A stretch of DNA of 64,000 nt from NCBI RefSeq assembly GCF_021390535.1, contig NZ_JAJUXG010000001.1:620001-684000 (forward strand). Reading direction: 5' to 3'. Origin of the DNA: Dyadobacter sp. CY312 (GTDB lineage: Bacteria; Bacteroidota; Bacteroidia; Cytophagales; Spirosomataceae). Position numbers and translations under genes: made by a program. Within the stretch, counting starts at the first letter, position 1. Each line of letters starts with the position of its first letter. Below, one piece after another: positions 27,437 to 35,599 of this stretch. A model generated the notes under the pieces. The model searched no databases. It had not been told where the DNA came from and was given only the letters and a program-made list of their open reading frames with translations.

Positions 27437-28930
27437 CTATGATGGTATAAGTTCCTTTTTACCAAATCTACTCACCCACCTGGCCTTCATTCTCTTCACA
27501 AACATTACATAAACGTCTTTCTCAAACAGTCGGGAATCGCTTCTCGCGCGGTCCACGAAGTAGAGCCCTGTAAATAAAAGGATTGTATTAGCAAGCCACG
27601 CTCCCACCGGAACAGCCAGAAAACCCTCCTTTACCCACTTATCGCCCTGGTTGGTGAGGACATAAAGCAGGATAAAAAACAGGATCGAAATCAGAACAGG
27701 AACACCAAATCCACCTTTTTTGATGATAGCTCCCAGCGGTGCACCAATCAGGAACATGATCAGGCACGATAACGCCTGTGTATATTTGTGATGTTTTTCA
27801 AGGTCATATTTATTCGCATCTTTAAGTTTTGTCTGGAGATAGTCCGCCTGAGAATTGGCATAACTCAGCATGCTGGACGACGAATTTTTAGCACCGGTAA
27901 AAATCTCCTTCTTCAAACTGTCGTTAACTGATCTCGCCAGGAGCGAGTCAATCCACTTACCTGCCTTTAAGGTGCTGTCGTACTTAGTCTTGTAATTGTA
28001 TGTATAATACTGCTGACTGTTCGGGATAAGATCCTTTTTGGTCTGATCGTAACTATTTCTTAATGAGTCTGCTGTGGCAGTAAGATCTCCGATATTTTTC
28101 ATAAACTCGTGATACTTAAACTGTCCTTCATCGGTTCGTTTCATCCCGAACGATGATAAACTTTCAGTCATTTTAAAATGTTTAAAATCATTCCGCTGAA
28201 AATTATTAACAACAGCTGTGGAAGCAGACGGTGAAGAAATATAGGAGGTCGAAGCTCCGGACCCTACCACTTCTGTGTAATGCGTACCGTTATATAATTC
28301 AATCACTAGATACCGATTGTCATTAATGGAGTACATCCGACCTGAGTCTGCAAGAATAATCTCGGTATTTCCGATTTCATAGGATCTGTTGGAATGCTTG
28401 TAAATGACCATTCCGATCAGCTTGCCATTTTCTTCCTTTTTATCAACCTTGATGCTGTAACCGGGAAGATCATTGTAAAATATACCATCCTTGATTTTCA
28501 ACGTAGCTTTGGTCGTCTTGATGTCATATAGCAGACTATAGCCTTTCAAGTTGGCCCAGGGAGACACCCGATCATTGAAATAGAAAGAGAAAATACTGAT
28601 ACCGACTGCCACAATGAACAGTGGAGCCATAGCACGAACAATAGAAATACCCGCGCTTTTGATGGCTGTGAGCTCAAAAAACTCACCAAGGTTTCCGAAA
28701 GCCATGAGCGAAGACAGCAGCATGGCCAACGGTAGTGCAGTGGGAACAGTTATGAGACTAAAAAAGAAGAACAACTGTGCATAATCCATCAGACCGAGGT
28801 CTTTGGAAACGAAGTCGTCAATATAAAAGATCATGATCCGCATCAAAAACACGAAAACCACAACCGACATTGTAATTATAAAAGGCCCCCAAAAGGACAT
28901 TAAAATAAGCTTATCAAGCTTTTTCATCAA
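27437..28930 (-). CDS. LptF/LptG family lipopolysaccharide export permease
   Basis: Inner-membrane permease of the YjgP/YjgQ family, which pairs with LptB to extract lipopolysaccharide and pass it to LptC/A. It has 497 residues, longer than the roughly 360 of E. coli LptF/G. The extra length sits in the periplasmic region (about 240-370), which is Ser/Tyr/Lys-rich. Membrane segments are near 10-35, 50-85 and 100-125, with three more in the C-terminal third (LSCLIMFLIGAPLGAIIKKGG). Its ATG overlaps the stop of the START-like gene by four bases, so the two are translationally coupled. Confidence 0.9.
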   Translation of the reverse strand: MMKKLDKLILMSFWGPFIITMSVVVFVFLMRIMIFYIDDFVSKDLGLMDYAQLFFFFSLITVPTALPLAMLLSSLMAFGNLGEFFELTAIKSAGISIVRAMAPLFIVAVGISIFSFYFNDRVSPWANLKGYSLLYDIKTTKATLKIKDGIFYNDLPGYSIKVDKKEENGKLIGMVIYKHSNRSYEIGNTEIILADSGRMYSINDNRYLVIELYNGTHYTEVVGSGASTSYISSPSASTAVVNNFQRNDFKHFKMTESLSSFGMKRTDEGQFKYHEFMKNIGDLTATADSLRNSYDQTKKDLIPNSQQYYTYNYKTKYDSTLKAGKWIDSLLARSVNDSLKKEIFTGAKNSSSSMLSYANSQADYLQTKLKDANKYDLEKHHKYTQALSCLIMFLIGAPLGAIIKKGGFGVPVLISILFFILLYVLTNQGDKWVKEGFLAVPVGAWLANTILLFTGLYFVDRARSDSRLFEKDVYVMFVKRMKARWVSRFGKKELIPS

Positions 28931-29319
28931 CTCCCTACTATTTCTCTCAAATTAACAATAAAGCCGTCCCACAATGAATCCAGCTCCGCCTCATCCCTAT
29001 TTCCTGAATAATCTACAATCCGTAGAAAGGTTGTCTGGGTTAACTCGCTAACCTCCAATTTAAGTTCCACATGATCATTATCCAGGTCGTCTTCACTTGT
29101 GTTCTCAAATTCAAATTTTACGGCTTTATTCACACGCAAACTTGTCTGTCTGGCAATGTGACTGTCGCCGTCCCACTGGAAATCATAACGATGGTCAGGC
29201 AAAACAGTCACCTTCTCGGCATACCACTGTTCCAGACCCGACGGAGTCGATATATATGGAAACAACACTTTTGGCGATGATCGTAATTCAAACTCGGTTA
29301 CAAATTTATATTTTTCCAT
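28927..29319 (-). CDS. START/SRPBCC-like domain protein
   Basis: A 130-residue cytoplasmic protein with an SRPBCC/START-like helix-grip fold: FVTEFELRSSPKVLFPYIST, then GLEQWYAEKV, and a C-terminal helix LDSLWDGFIVNLREI. Proteins of this group bind hydrophobic ligands or act as small chaperones; the exact role is unknown. It overlaps the LptF/LptG permease gene by four bases (ATGA-type), suggesting a shared transcript and perhaps a link to envelope lipids, which is inference. Confidence 0.85.
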   Translation of the reverse strand: MEKYKFVTEFELRSSPKVLFPYISTPSGLEQWYAEKVTVLPDHRYDFQWDGDSHIARQTSLRVNKAVKFEFENTSEDDLDNDHVELKLEVSELTQTTFLRIVDYSGNRDEAELDSLWDGFIVNLREIVGS

Positions 29320-29474
29320 ACTATCAAAAAGTAATAGGGTTTAACCTGACCAGCAAATGCTTTATCGACTGATTTTAAAAGTTGTAATATAGCATAATTC
29401 AGTTATAAAAAGCAGCAATATTGTCTCTGCTTTTTACCCAAATATTTTTTTTCATCGCAATTTAGCAAAAGAGA

Positions 29475-29505
29475 TTGCACAAGAAATATTTTTAACATAC
29501 TTTTG
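29475..29505 (+). promoter_or_regulatory. promoter of tRNA-Met, Bacteroidetes -33/-7 type
   Basis: TTG at 29475-29477, a 20-base spacer, then TACTTTTG at 29498-29505. Transcription would start about 6-7 bases before the tRNA 5' end at 29518. Confidence 0.75.
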
Positions 29506-29517
29506 CACCACAATTAC

Positions 29518-29591
29518 GGCGGGGTAGCTCAGATGGTTAGAGCGTAGGATTCATAACCCTAAGGTCGGCAGTTCGATTCTGCTCCCCGCTA
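29518..29591 (+). tRNA. tRNA-Met (CAT anticodon), elongator type
   Basis: Complete 74-base cloverleaf without encoded CCA. The acceptor stem is GGCGGGG/CCCCGCT with G-U at the first pair. The D arm is GCTC/GAGC, the anticodon loop TTCATAA has CAT at 29552-29554, and the T loop is TTCGATT. The C11-G24 pair is elongator-like, not initiator. The last anticodon-stem pair is A-C. A CAT tRNA could also be the lysidine-modified isoleucine tRNA; the body looks more like methionine. Its own promoter and terminator flank it. Confidence 0.93.
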
Positions 29592-29597
29592 CATTTT

Positions 29598-29627
29598 AAA
29601 AGGCGCTCACACCGAGTGCCTTTTTTT
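29598..29627 (+). terminator. rho-independent terminator of tRNA-Met
   Basis: An 11-bp stem with one G-U pair (29598-29608 with 29614-29624) followed by a T-run, seven bases after the tRNA 3' end. Confidence 0.85.
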
Positions 29628-29712
29628 GTTGGCTCAAAGAATTAAATTTCAAAACTTTCGGTTTAACACCAATAGCAGGTTTCCATGCGAAATCTTCACT
29701 CATCACCACAAC

Positions 29713-31488
29713 ATGAAATTATTAATACATTACCTGAGCCGCTACAAGGCACTAATTCTTCTTGCCCTGGTACTTGCGGCCATCAATCAGATTTTTTCGC
29801 TGCTCAATCCTTACATACTCGGGAATTACCTTATTGACCCTTTCGCAAACAAAGCGAAGTATTTCCGAGACAACGGGCGTGACAATGAATTTTATAAAGG
29901 AATTCTCATTGGATTGCTTCTTATCATTGGCACAGCAATGGTTTCGCGCATTGCAAAGGCGTTTCAGGATTATGTAGTGAATGTGGTTATTCAAAAATTC
30001 GGTGCAAACCTTTATACCGATGGTCTCAAACATGCGCTACGGTTGCCTTTCCAGGATTTCGAAGATCAAAGGAGCGGCGAAACACTTTCGGTATTACAAA
30101 AGGTGCGCGCAGATTGTGAAAAGTTTATAACCAACTTCGTAAACGTACTTTTTGCGACACTGGTCGGTATTGTGTTTGTGGTTGTAGTTGCTTTTAAGCT
30201 CAGCCCCATGCTTCCGCTTATTTATTTGGTTGGATCTGTTGTTCTAGCCTTCCTTACTAGTGTTTTGAGCCGAAAAATCAAAAGCATTCAGAAAAACATT
30301 ATCAATGAAACAACGGCCCTTGCCGGCTCCACCACCGAATCTCTTCGAAATATTGAGCTGATTAAAAGCCTTGGGCTTACTTCGCAAGAAATATCAAGAC
30401 TGAATACGACCACTTTTAAGATTCTTAAATTGGAACTGAAAAAGGTCAAAAGCATTCGCTCTATCAGTTTTATACAGGGGACTTTCGTGAATTTCCTTCA
30501 ACAGTGTATCATGTTTGCACTCTTGTTTTTTGTTTTCCGCGATCAGATTACCGTTGGTCAAATGATGATGATGCAGTTTTATTCGTTTTTCATTTTTGGA
30601 CCTTTACAGGAATTAGGCAACGTGATTTTGTCATATAGAGAAGCAGAAGCGTCGCTGGGCAACCTGCAAACACTTCTTGCACGACCTGTGGAACACAAAC
30701 CGACCAACCCGGAAATTATACAGGAAATCAAGTCCTTGCGATTCGAACATGCCCGTTTTCAACATCAGTCTGCAACCCGACCTGCTTTGGAAGATATTTC
30801 GTTTAACGTAAACCGTGGTGAGACGATCGCATTTGTGGGACCGTCAGGTTCTGGCAAAACAACGTTGGTGAAGTTACTTGTAGGTTTGTATCACCCCAAT
30901 AATGGAGCGGTGTATTACAACGATATAGATGGAAGCAAAATTGATTTTGACGAAATGCGTCATAAAATCGGCTTTGTTACGCAGGATACGCAATTGTTTT
31001 CTGGAACGATCAAAGAAAATTTACTATTCGTAAACCCTGCCGCTACGGACGAACTGATTACAGACGTATTGCAGAAATCAGCTTGCTATAATCTTTTATC
31101 CCGAGCTGAAAATGGTATTGAAACGGTCATTGGTGAGGGCGGACTTAAACTGTCGGGAGGTGAACGTCAACGTTTGTCTATCGCACGTGCGTTGCTCCGA
31201 AACCCGAATCTGATGATCTTCGATGAAGCAACGTCTGCATTGGACTCACTTACTGAGGAAGAGATATCAAACACGATTAGAACGATAACGGATCAGCGTC
31301 AGCATATTACTGTAATGATTGCCCACCGGTTATCAACGATTATGCATGCAGACCGGATATACGTATTGGAGAAAGGCAAAATTGTAGAAACGGGCAGCCA
31401 CACGTCGCTCATAGGCGAAAAAGGATTGTACTACGCAATGTGGCGCCAGCAAATTGGAGAGCGAAAAGACGATTCTGTCCTGGCCTGA
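29713..31488 (+). CDS. MsbA-like ABC exporter, fused membrane and ATPase domains
   Basis: A 591-residue half-transporter. The six-helix type I exporter membrane domain covers about residues 15-315. The nucleotide-binding domain has Walker A GPSGSGKTT, Q-loop FVTQDTQLFSG, signature LSGGERQR, Walker B LMIFDEATSALD and switch His in MIAHRLST. Such proteins dimerise and export lipids, drugs or peptides; the substrate is not evident. The frame runs upstream to 29626, but that start would lie in the tRNA terminator, and the ATG at 29713 gives the typical N-terminus (MKLLIHYLSRYKALILLAL). It is convergent with holA. Confidence 0.92.
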   Translation: MKLLIHYLSRYKALILLALVLAAINQIFSLLNPYILGNYLIDPFANKAKYFRDNGRDNEFYKGILIGLLLIIGTAMVSRIAKAFQDYVVNVVIQKFGANLYTDGLKHALRLPFQDFEDQRSGETLSVLQKVRADCEKFITNFVNVLFATLVGIVFVVVVAFKLSPMLPLIYLVGSVVLAFLTSVLSRKIKSIQKNIINETTALAGSTTESLRNIELIKSLGLTSQEISRLNTTTFKILKLELKKVKSIRSISFIQGTFVNFLQQCIMFALLFFVFRDQITVGQMMMMQFYSFFIFGPLQELGNVILSYREAEASLGNLQTLLARPVEHKPTNPEIIQEIKSLRFEHARFQHQSATRPALEDISFNVNRGETIAFVGPSGSGKTTLVKLLVGLYHPNNGAVYYNDIDGSKIDFDEMRHKIGFVTQDTQLFSGTIKENLLFVNPAATDELITDVLQKSACYNLLSRAENGIETVIGEGGLKLSGGERQRLSIARALLRNPNLMIFDEATSALDSLTEEEISNTIRTITDQRQHITVMIAHRLSTIMHADRIYVLEKGKIVETGSHTSLIGEKGLYYAMWRQQIGERKDDSVLA

Positions 31489-31492
31489 GTGC

Positions 31493-31525
31493 CATTAGCT
31501 CATAGCAAATTGCAATGAGCTAATG
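31493..31525. terminator. perfect hairpin between the ABC exporter and holA
   Basis: An 11-bp perfect inverted repeat, CATTAGCTCAT (31493-31503) and ATGAGCTAATG (31515-31525). It overlaps the holA stop codon and starts 4 bases after the exporter stop. T-runs are weak, so terminator function is uncertain. Confidence 0.45.
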
Positions 31526-32539
31526 TACTATCTTAAAAACCAGCTCTTTAAGCAATTCTCCTTCCGGAACAGAAACGCCATCGAGCCCTTTCATACGGCT
31601 GTCCGCTTCTCTCAGATAATGTATTACCATAGCAGCTTTTCCTATGGGATAACTCCGGGCAGCAGCGGCATAATCTTTAACAAAAAAAGGGTTTATTCCC
31701 AGCTCGCTTGCTATGCCCTTTTCCGACTTATCCTTGCTGGCGTGATACAAAAGCACTTTGGAATAAAAGTTGTACAAGATGATCAGTATCGGAGCCAAAG
31801 GATTGTCTTTCGAATTTGCTGAAAAATAAGATGCGATTTTATTTGCTTTCAGTACATCCCGGGTTGCCAGTGCTTTTTGAAATTCAAATACATTGTATTC
31901 TTTACTTATTCCCACAAACCTCTCCACCGCTTCTGCATCGATTCCCTGATCAGGTTTCAAATTAACCATGATTTTTCTGATCTCGTTTGTCAGCCTTTTC
32001 AGGTCATTGCCAATATTGTCAACGATCATCTGAACCGCTTTCGGACTTATTTTAACTCCCTCCGCCTGACAAAATGCGGATACCCATTCCGGTAACTTAT
32101 TGTCGTACATTTTCTTGGACTGAACAACACTTCCATGCGTGTTGAAAGCCTTGATGAAAGACTTGCGCTCGTCTGCATTGGCCTGATAGCAAAGCACAAG
32201 CACCGTACTTGAAAGCGGATTTAAAGCATAATCTTCCAGTCGTGCCTGTTGTTCTTTCTGTTCAATACCTCCAAGTTTGTTCGCATCCTTTACCAGTACA
32301 AGCTGACGTTCAGCCATAAACGGGTACCTCCTGGCATAACTGAGCACGCCGGCAACGTCAGTATCTTTCCCGTACAATACAAACTGATTAAACCCTTTTT
32401 CCGATTCCGGTACAATGCGTTTTTCCAGTTCTTCGGCAATGGTTTCGATGTGGAAGGATTCGTCCCCGTGAAGAAAATACAGGGGTTTGTACTTTTTTGC
32501 TTTTATCTCTTTTAATACAACGTCAGGCGTCTGCGCCAT
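31520..32539 (-). CDS. holA: DNA polymerase III subunit delta
   Basis: Clamp-loader subunit that opens the sliding clamp, 339 residues. The opening region PLYFLHGDESFHIETIAEEL matches HolA, as do LSYARRYPFMAERQLVLVKDA, TSTVLVLCYQ-like strands, and the helical C-terminal collar segment (IVDNIGNDLKRLTNEIRKI). It lies 45 bases downstream of the AcpH-like gene on the same strand and converges with the ABC exporter. Confidence 0.92.
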   Translation of the reverse strand: MAQTPDVVLKEIKAKKYKPLYFLHGDESFHIETIAEELEKRIVPESEKGFNQFVLYGKDTDVAGVLSYARRYPFMAERQLVLVKDANKLGGIEQKEQQARLEDYALNPLSSTVLVLCYQANADERKSFIKAFNTHGSVVQSKKMYDNKLPEWVSAFCQAEGVKISPKAVQMIVDNIGNDLKRLTNEIRKIMVNLKPDQGIDAEAVERFVGISKEYNVFEFQKALATRDVLKANKIASYFSANSKDNPLAPILIILYNFYSKVLLYHASKDKSEKGIASELGINPFFVKDYAAAARSYPIGKAAMVIHYLREADSRMKGLDGVSVPEGELLKELVFKIVH

Positions 32540-32584
32540 GGTAAATCTCTATTTTATTAATTCTTTATATCAAATCGCCTTAAT

Positions 32585-33184
32585 TCATTCATTTTCCCGA
32601 ACGAACCTGTCGCTTTCTCTTTTCAATTCGGGAAAGAAGATCCTGAATTTTTCTTCATAAAATACTTCGTTTCTCCTTAATTCGTCAGTAGCGTTGTAAA
32701 TCGGTTCCATAAAACCTGTTCTCCGAGACATTCTGTGAAAAGTCAGCGCAATACCTTCAAAGGTATTGTAACTATTAAGCCAATCCTGCCGGATCATGGC
32801 CCTGGCCATAGGAACCATGCTTTCAGGAACCAGATAGTCGTTTTTTTCGATCATTGAATACATTCTGTGCGAATATTCCCAAAGCGTTTCAGTACAAAAG
32901 TCAGGAAAAAATTTAGCTAAAAAGTAATCAAAATAAATATCAATGATAATTCCGGATAATCTTCCATGTTGTTCCGCCACTTTTTTCTTGGCTTCCCGTA
33001 CCACCGGGTGCGTATCCGTATATGAATCAATGAATCTATGTAGTTTAAGGCCGATCACATAATCCGGATTCCAGTTTTGGGTCTTGTCATCAGTAAGCCG
33101 CCCTTTTACGAAGTCTCCGACAAAGTTTCCCATCACAACTCCATCCTTGTTTCCAGAAAGCAATAAGTGTGCTAAAAAATTCAT
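32585..33184 (-). CDS. acpH: acyl carrier protein phosphodiesterase-like protein (DUF479)
   Basis: A 199-residue member of the AcpH/DUF479 family, which removes the phosphopantetheine arm from acyl carrier protein in E. coli. The HD-like helical fold is indicated by MNFLAHLLLSG, VMGNFVGDFVKG, LHRFIDSYTDTHPVV and IIIDIYFDYFLA, which carry the conserved His and Asp residues. It is probably co-transcribed with holA. Activity is assumed from the family. Confidence 0.9.
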   Translation of the reverse strand: MNFLAHLLLSGNKDGVVMGNFVGDFVKGRLTDDKTQNWNPDYVIGLKLHRFIDSYTDTHPVVREAKKKVAEQHGRLSGIIIDIYFDYFLAKFFPDFCTETLWEYSHRMYSMIEKNDYLVPESMVPMARAMIRQDWLNSYNTFEGIALTFHRMSRRTGFMEPIYNATDELRRNEVFYEEKFRIFFPELKRESDRFVRENE

Positions 33185-33293
33185 AAGTCTGACATTTTGG
33201 CAAAATTGCCGTACGTTTGCTTCTTTAATGGTTTCAGGACGACCTCCGGGAACAATTATTTTACAACAATCAATATTTTAACCAGACAAGCAA

Positions 33294-33809
33294 ATGAAAG
33301 TCGAAAAAAATAACGTAGTAGCGTTAACATATAGTCTGCGCATTCCGGATACGGACGGCGAAATGGACGTGGTGGAAGTAGTAACGGAACAGGATCCGAT
33401 GTATTTCATCCAGGGCATCAGCGGTCTTCCCGAAGGATTTGAAAATCAAATTGAAGGGCTTGTTGTTGGCGATACTTTCGACTTTACTGTCGGCGCTGAG
33501 GATGGCTATGGCGAATACGATCCGGAGGCGGTTGTTGATCTTCCAAAAGAAGTTTTTCAGATGGAAGACGTTGATCAGTCTGAATTATTGCAGGTTGGAA
33601 ACATTATACCAATGACCAACGAAGATGGTGAACGTATGCACGGACAGGTCGTTGAGGTAAAAGACGATGTTGTAATCATGAATTTCAATCATCCCCTTGC
33701 CGGTAAGGAAATGCATTTTGAGGGTCAGATACTTTCCATCAGAGCTGCAACGGCAGAAGAGATAAGCCACGGTCACGTTCACGGAGAAGGTGGCGTGCAT
33801 CATCACTAA
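33294..33809 (+). CDS. SlyD-like FKBP-type peptidyl-prolyl isomerase
   Basis: A 171-residue cytoplasmic folding helper. The FKBP fold is split by an insert-in-flap domain: VALTYSLRI, FIQGISGLPEGFENQIEGL and YGEYDPEAVVDLPKEVF, then MNFNHPLAGK. The C-terminus is His-rich (HGHVHGEGGVHHH), as in SlyD proteins that bind nickel. SlyD has isomerase and chaperone activity and in some bacteria aids hydrogenase or urease maturation; no such genes are nearby. Confidence 0.93.
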   Translation: MKVEKNNVVALTYSLRIPDTDGEMDVVEVVTEQDPMYFIQGISGLPEGFENQIEGLVVGDTFDFTVGAEDGYGEYDPEAVVDLPKEVFQMEDVDQSELLQVGNIIPMTNEDGERMHGQVVEVKDDVVIMNFNHPLAGKEMHFEGQILSIRAATAEEISHGHVHGEGGVHHH

Positions 33810-33824
33810 AAATTTAGAGTTAAA

Positions 33825-33924
33825 GTAGTTAAGAAGTTATAGAAGTTACCTGGCGCTCAGAGCGTGAATGTGAAATTTCTGCTCGAAATCAAGATCCAAC
33901 AAGGGACTTTACCTTCTTAACTAC
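33825..33924. repeat. 12-bp inverted repeat in the SlyD / dCMP-deaminase gap
   Basis: GTAGTTAAGAAG (33825-33836) has its exact reverse complement at 33913-33924. Related copies (such as CTACTTTTAACTTC at 33939-33952) lie beside it. This is a degenerate family of GTTAAGAAG-like words between two converging genes, of unknown function. Confidence 0.5.
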
Positions 33925-33958
33925 ATCTACCTTCCTACCTACTTTTAACTTCTTGACT

Positions 33959-34441
33959 TCATAACCCCGCAACCTTATACTGCTCTACCTCAACGCCAAA
34001 TCGTTTCAGGAATTCTACTCCTTCTTCCACTGCAATTCCTTTATAAGCTGCATAGGAATTAAGAAATATTACTTTTTTTATTTTCATTGTATAAATCACC
34101 CTTGCGCATGAAATACATGGTGCCAGTGTGACAAACAAAGTTGAACCCTCTATATTCGAACCATTTTTTACTGCAAAAAGAATAGCATTTTGCTCTGCAT
34201 GCAGTGCTAATGAACAACTTCCTTTGGCATCCCGGGGACAACCGTGTTCGGGGAACTCCTCATCGCAATTATGAGTTCCTGCCGGTGGGCCGTTGTAACC
34301 AATTGATATGATCCTTGTATCCTTGGTAAGCACTGCTCCTACCTGCGCTTTAATGCAATGTGAACGCTGAGCCAGATTTTTTGCCAATTCCATGAAGATG
34401 TCATCAAATTCCGGCTTTAAATTCGTTGTAGGTAATGTCAT
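33959..34441 (-). CDS. dCMP/cytidine deaminase family enzyme
   Basis: A 160-residue zinc deaminase. The catalytic HAEQNAI motif and the PCISCARVI motif supply His, Glu and two Cys for zinc binding. A further Cys/His-rich segment (HNCDEEFPEHGCPRD) is typical of dCMP deaminases, which feed dUMP to thymidylate synthesis. ComE-type late-competence deaminases look alike and cannot be excluded. An in-frame ATG at 34498 lies at the -33 end of the promoter found at 34468-34498, so the ATG at 34441 is the supported start. Confidence 0.9.
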   Translation of the reverse strand: MTLPTTNLKPEFDDIFMELAKNLAQRSHCIKAQVGAVLTKDTRIISIGYNGPPAGTHNCDEEFPEHGCPRDAKGSCSLALHAEQNAILFAVKNGSNIEGSTLFVTLAPCISCARVIYTMKIKKVIFLNSYAAYKGIAVEEGVEFLKRFGVEVEQYKVAGL

Positions 34442-34467
34442 TACGATGTTGTCCTGAAAATTAGGTA

Positions 34468-34498
34468 CAAACTTAGAAAAAGGACGGTTTGGATTCAA
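34468..34498 (-). promoter_or_regulatory. promoter of the dCMP-deaminase-like gene
   Basis: On the minus strand, TTG at 34498-34496, a 20-base spacer, then TAAGTTTG at 34475-34468. Transcription would start near 34461, about 20 bases before the ATG at 34441. This decides the start of the gene. Confidence 0.7.
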
Positions 34499-34516
34499 TA
34501 TACATTAACATATAAA

Positions 34517-35599
34517 ATGAAAAGTAAGCTGGTATTCCTGATTCTAATGTTGAGTTACGGGTATGTCCATTCCCAACCAGCCAGAATTATTTTAAATCTT
34601 CCAAAACCAGCTCCGTCGCTGTTAAAATCCTACAAATTCTTTGTGCAGGAGGTCGAGGACAAACGAAAGGAACCAGGCGCTTCTATTGGAAGGGTGGTAA
34701 GTGCCGGTCGGGAGGTAAACCTTGCTCTGTCATCGCCTGCGGAAAGAAGTCTGCTATCGTACTGGTCATTTGCCGCACCTAAAAATAATGAAACCTATCT
34801 TCCTCTGTATATCACTGTGAAGGATTTCAGGATAAGTGAAAAGAAGACCGGCTCAAACAGGATTACCGGCGAAATGAGCCTGAGTGTGACATTCAGGTGG
34901 TATCGCAATATGCAGCCTGTGGAACTTACCAATTTCCAGACCACCGCTAATTACACAAGGCCGGAAACAGATCAGGCTTACGAAAAAATCTCCGAACAGA
35001 TTCTCAACCAGGCAATCATACATTTTAACACGTGGATGACCAACAACAAAGGTAAAGTGCCATCGCTGGCCAGGAATCTGATACTTGTCTTCAAAGAAAC
35101 AAGGGGTAGCAATCAGCAGGACACCGTTTTCTACGATCCGAAAAGGCCTTTGATATGGGCTGATTTTAAAGGACAGAACAGAAAACCCGGAAGCAGGTAC
35201 GCCGCCGCGGTTTTTACAAGTTTTGCATACGAAGGTCGTTCCTATCCAAAGGGTGATGATCTTGTGGTAGAGGTTGGTCTCAAAATATTTATGGTAAAAA
35301 GCATGTCCTGGGGTCGTGCGGAATCCCGGACAGCAAGCACTTTACGACACGAACAGCTTCATTTCGATGTTACAAGAATTGTAGTTGAACGGTTTAAGCA
35401 AAATCTGGAAAAGGCAGAACTTACCATTGAAGATTTTGACAGTGAAATTCAATATCAGTTTATCGAAACCTTCCGTGAAATGAACCGGGAACAGGAAGCT
35501 TATGATGGAGAAACCGGCCATGGACTAAATGCAGGAGCCCAGGCAGCCTGGGACCGCAAGATTACATCGGAGCTGGCTAAAATATACTCAACGCAATAA
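34517..35599 (+). CDS. secreted DUF922-like putative zinc protease
   Basis: A 360-residue exported protein with a signal peptide ending at VHSQ (about residue 19). The first half has no family I recognise. The second half matches the DUF922 pattern: PLIWADFKG followed by a zinc-protease-type HEQLH motif at residues 278-282, in the setting STLRHEQLHFDVTRIVV. A downstream Glu-rich helix is near EMNREQEAYDGETGHG. Protease activity is inferred from the HExxH motif only. The last 12 bases overlap the end of the convergent comEC gene. Confidence 0.75.
   Translation: MKSKLVFLILMLSYGYVHSQPARIILNLPKPAPSLLKSYKFFVQEVEDKRKEPGASIGRVVSAGREVNLALSSPAERSLLSYWSFAAPKNNETYLPLYITVKDFRISEKKTGSNRITGEMSLSVTFRWYRNMQPVELTNFQTTANYTRPETDQAYEKISEQILNQAIIHFNTWMTNNKGKVPSLARNLILVFKETRGSNQQDTVFYDPKRPLIWADFKGQNRKPGSRYAAAVFTSFAYEGRSYPKGDDLVVEVGLKIFMVKSMSWGRAESRTASTLRHEQLHFDVTRIVVERFKQNLEKAELTIEDFDSEIQYQFIETFREMNREQEAYDGETGHGLNAGAQAAWDRKITSELAKIYSTQ

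Noticed and set aside
29626-29712. N-terminal extension of the ABC exporter
   Set aside because: The extension starts at a TTG in the tRNA terminator and does not resemble the family; the ATG at 29713 does.
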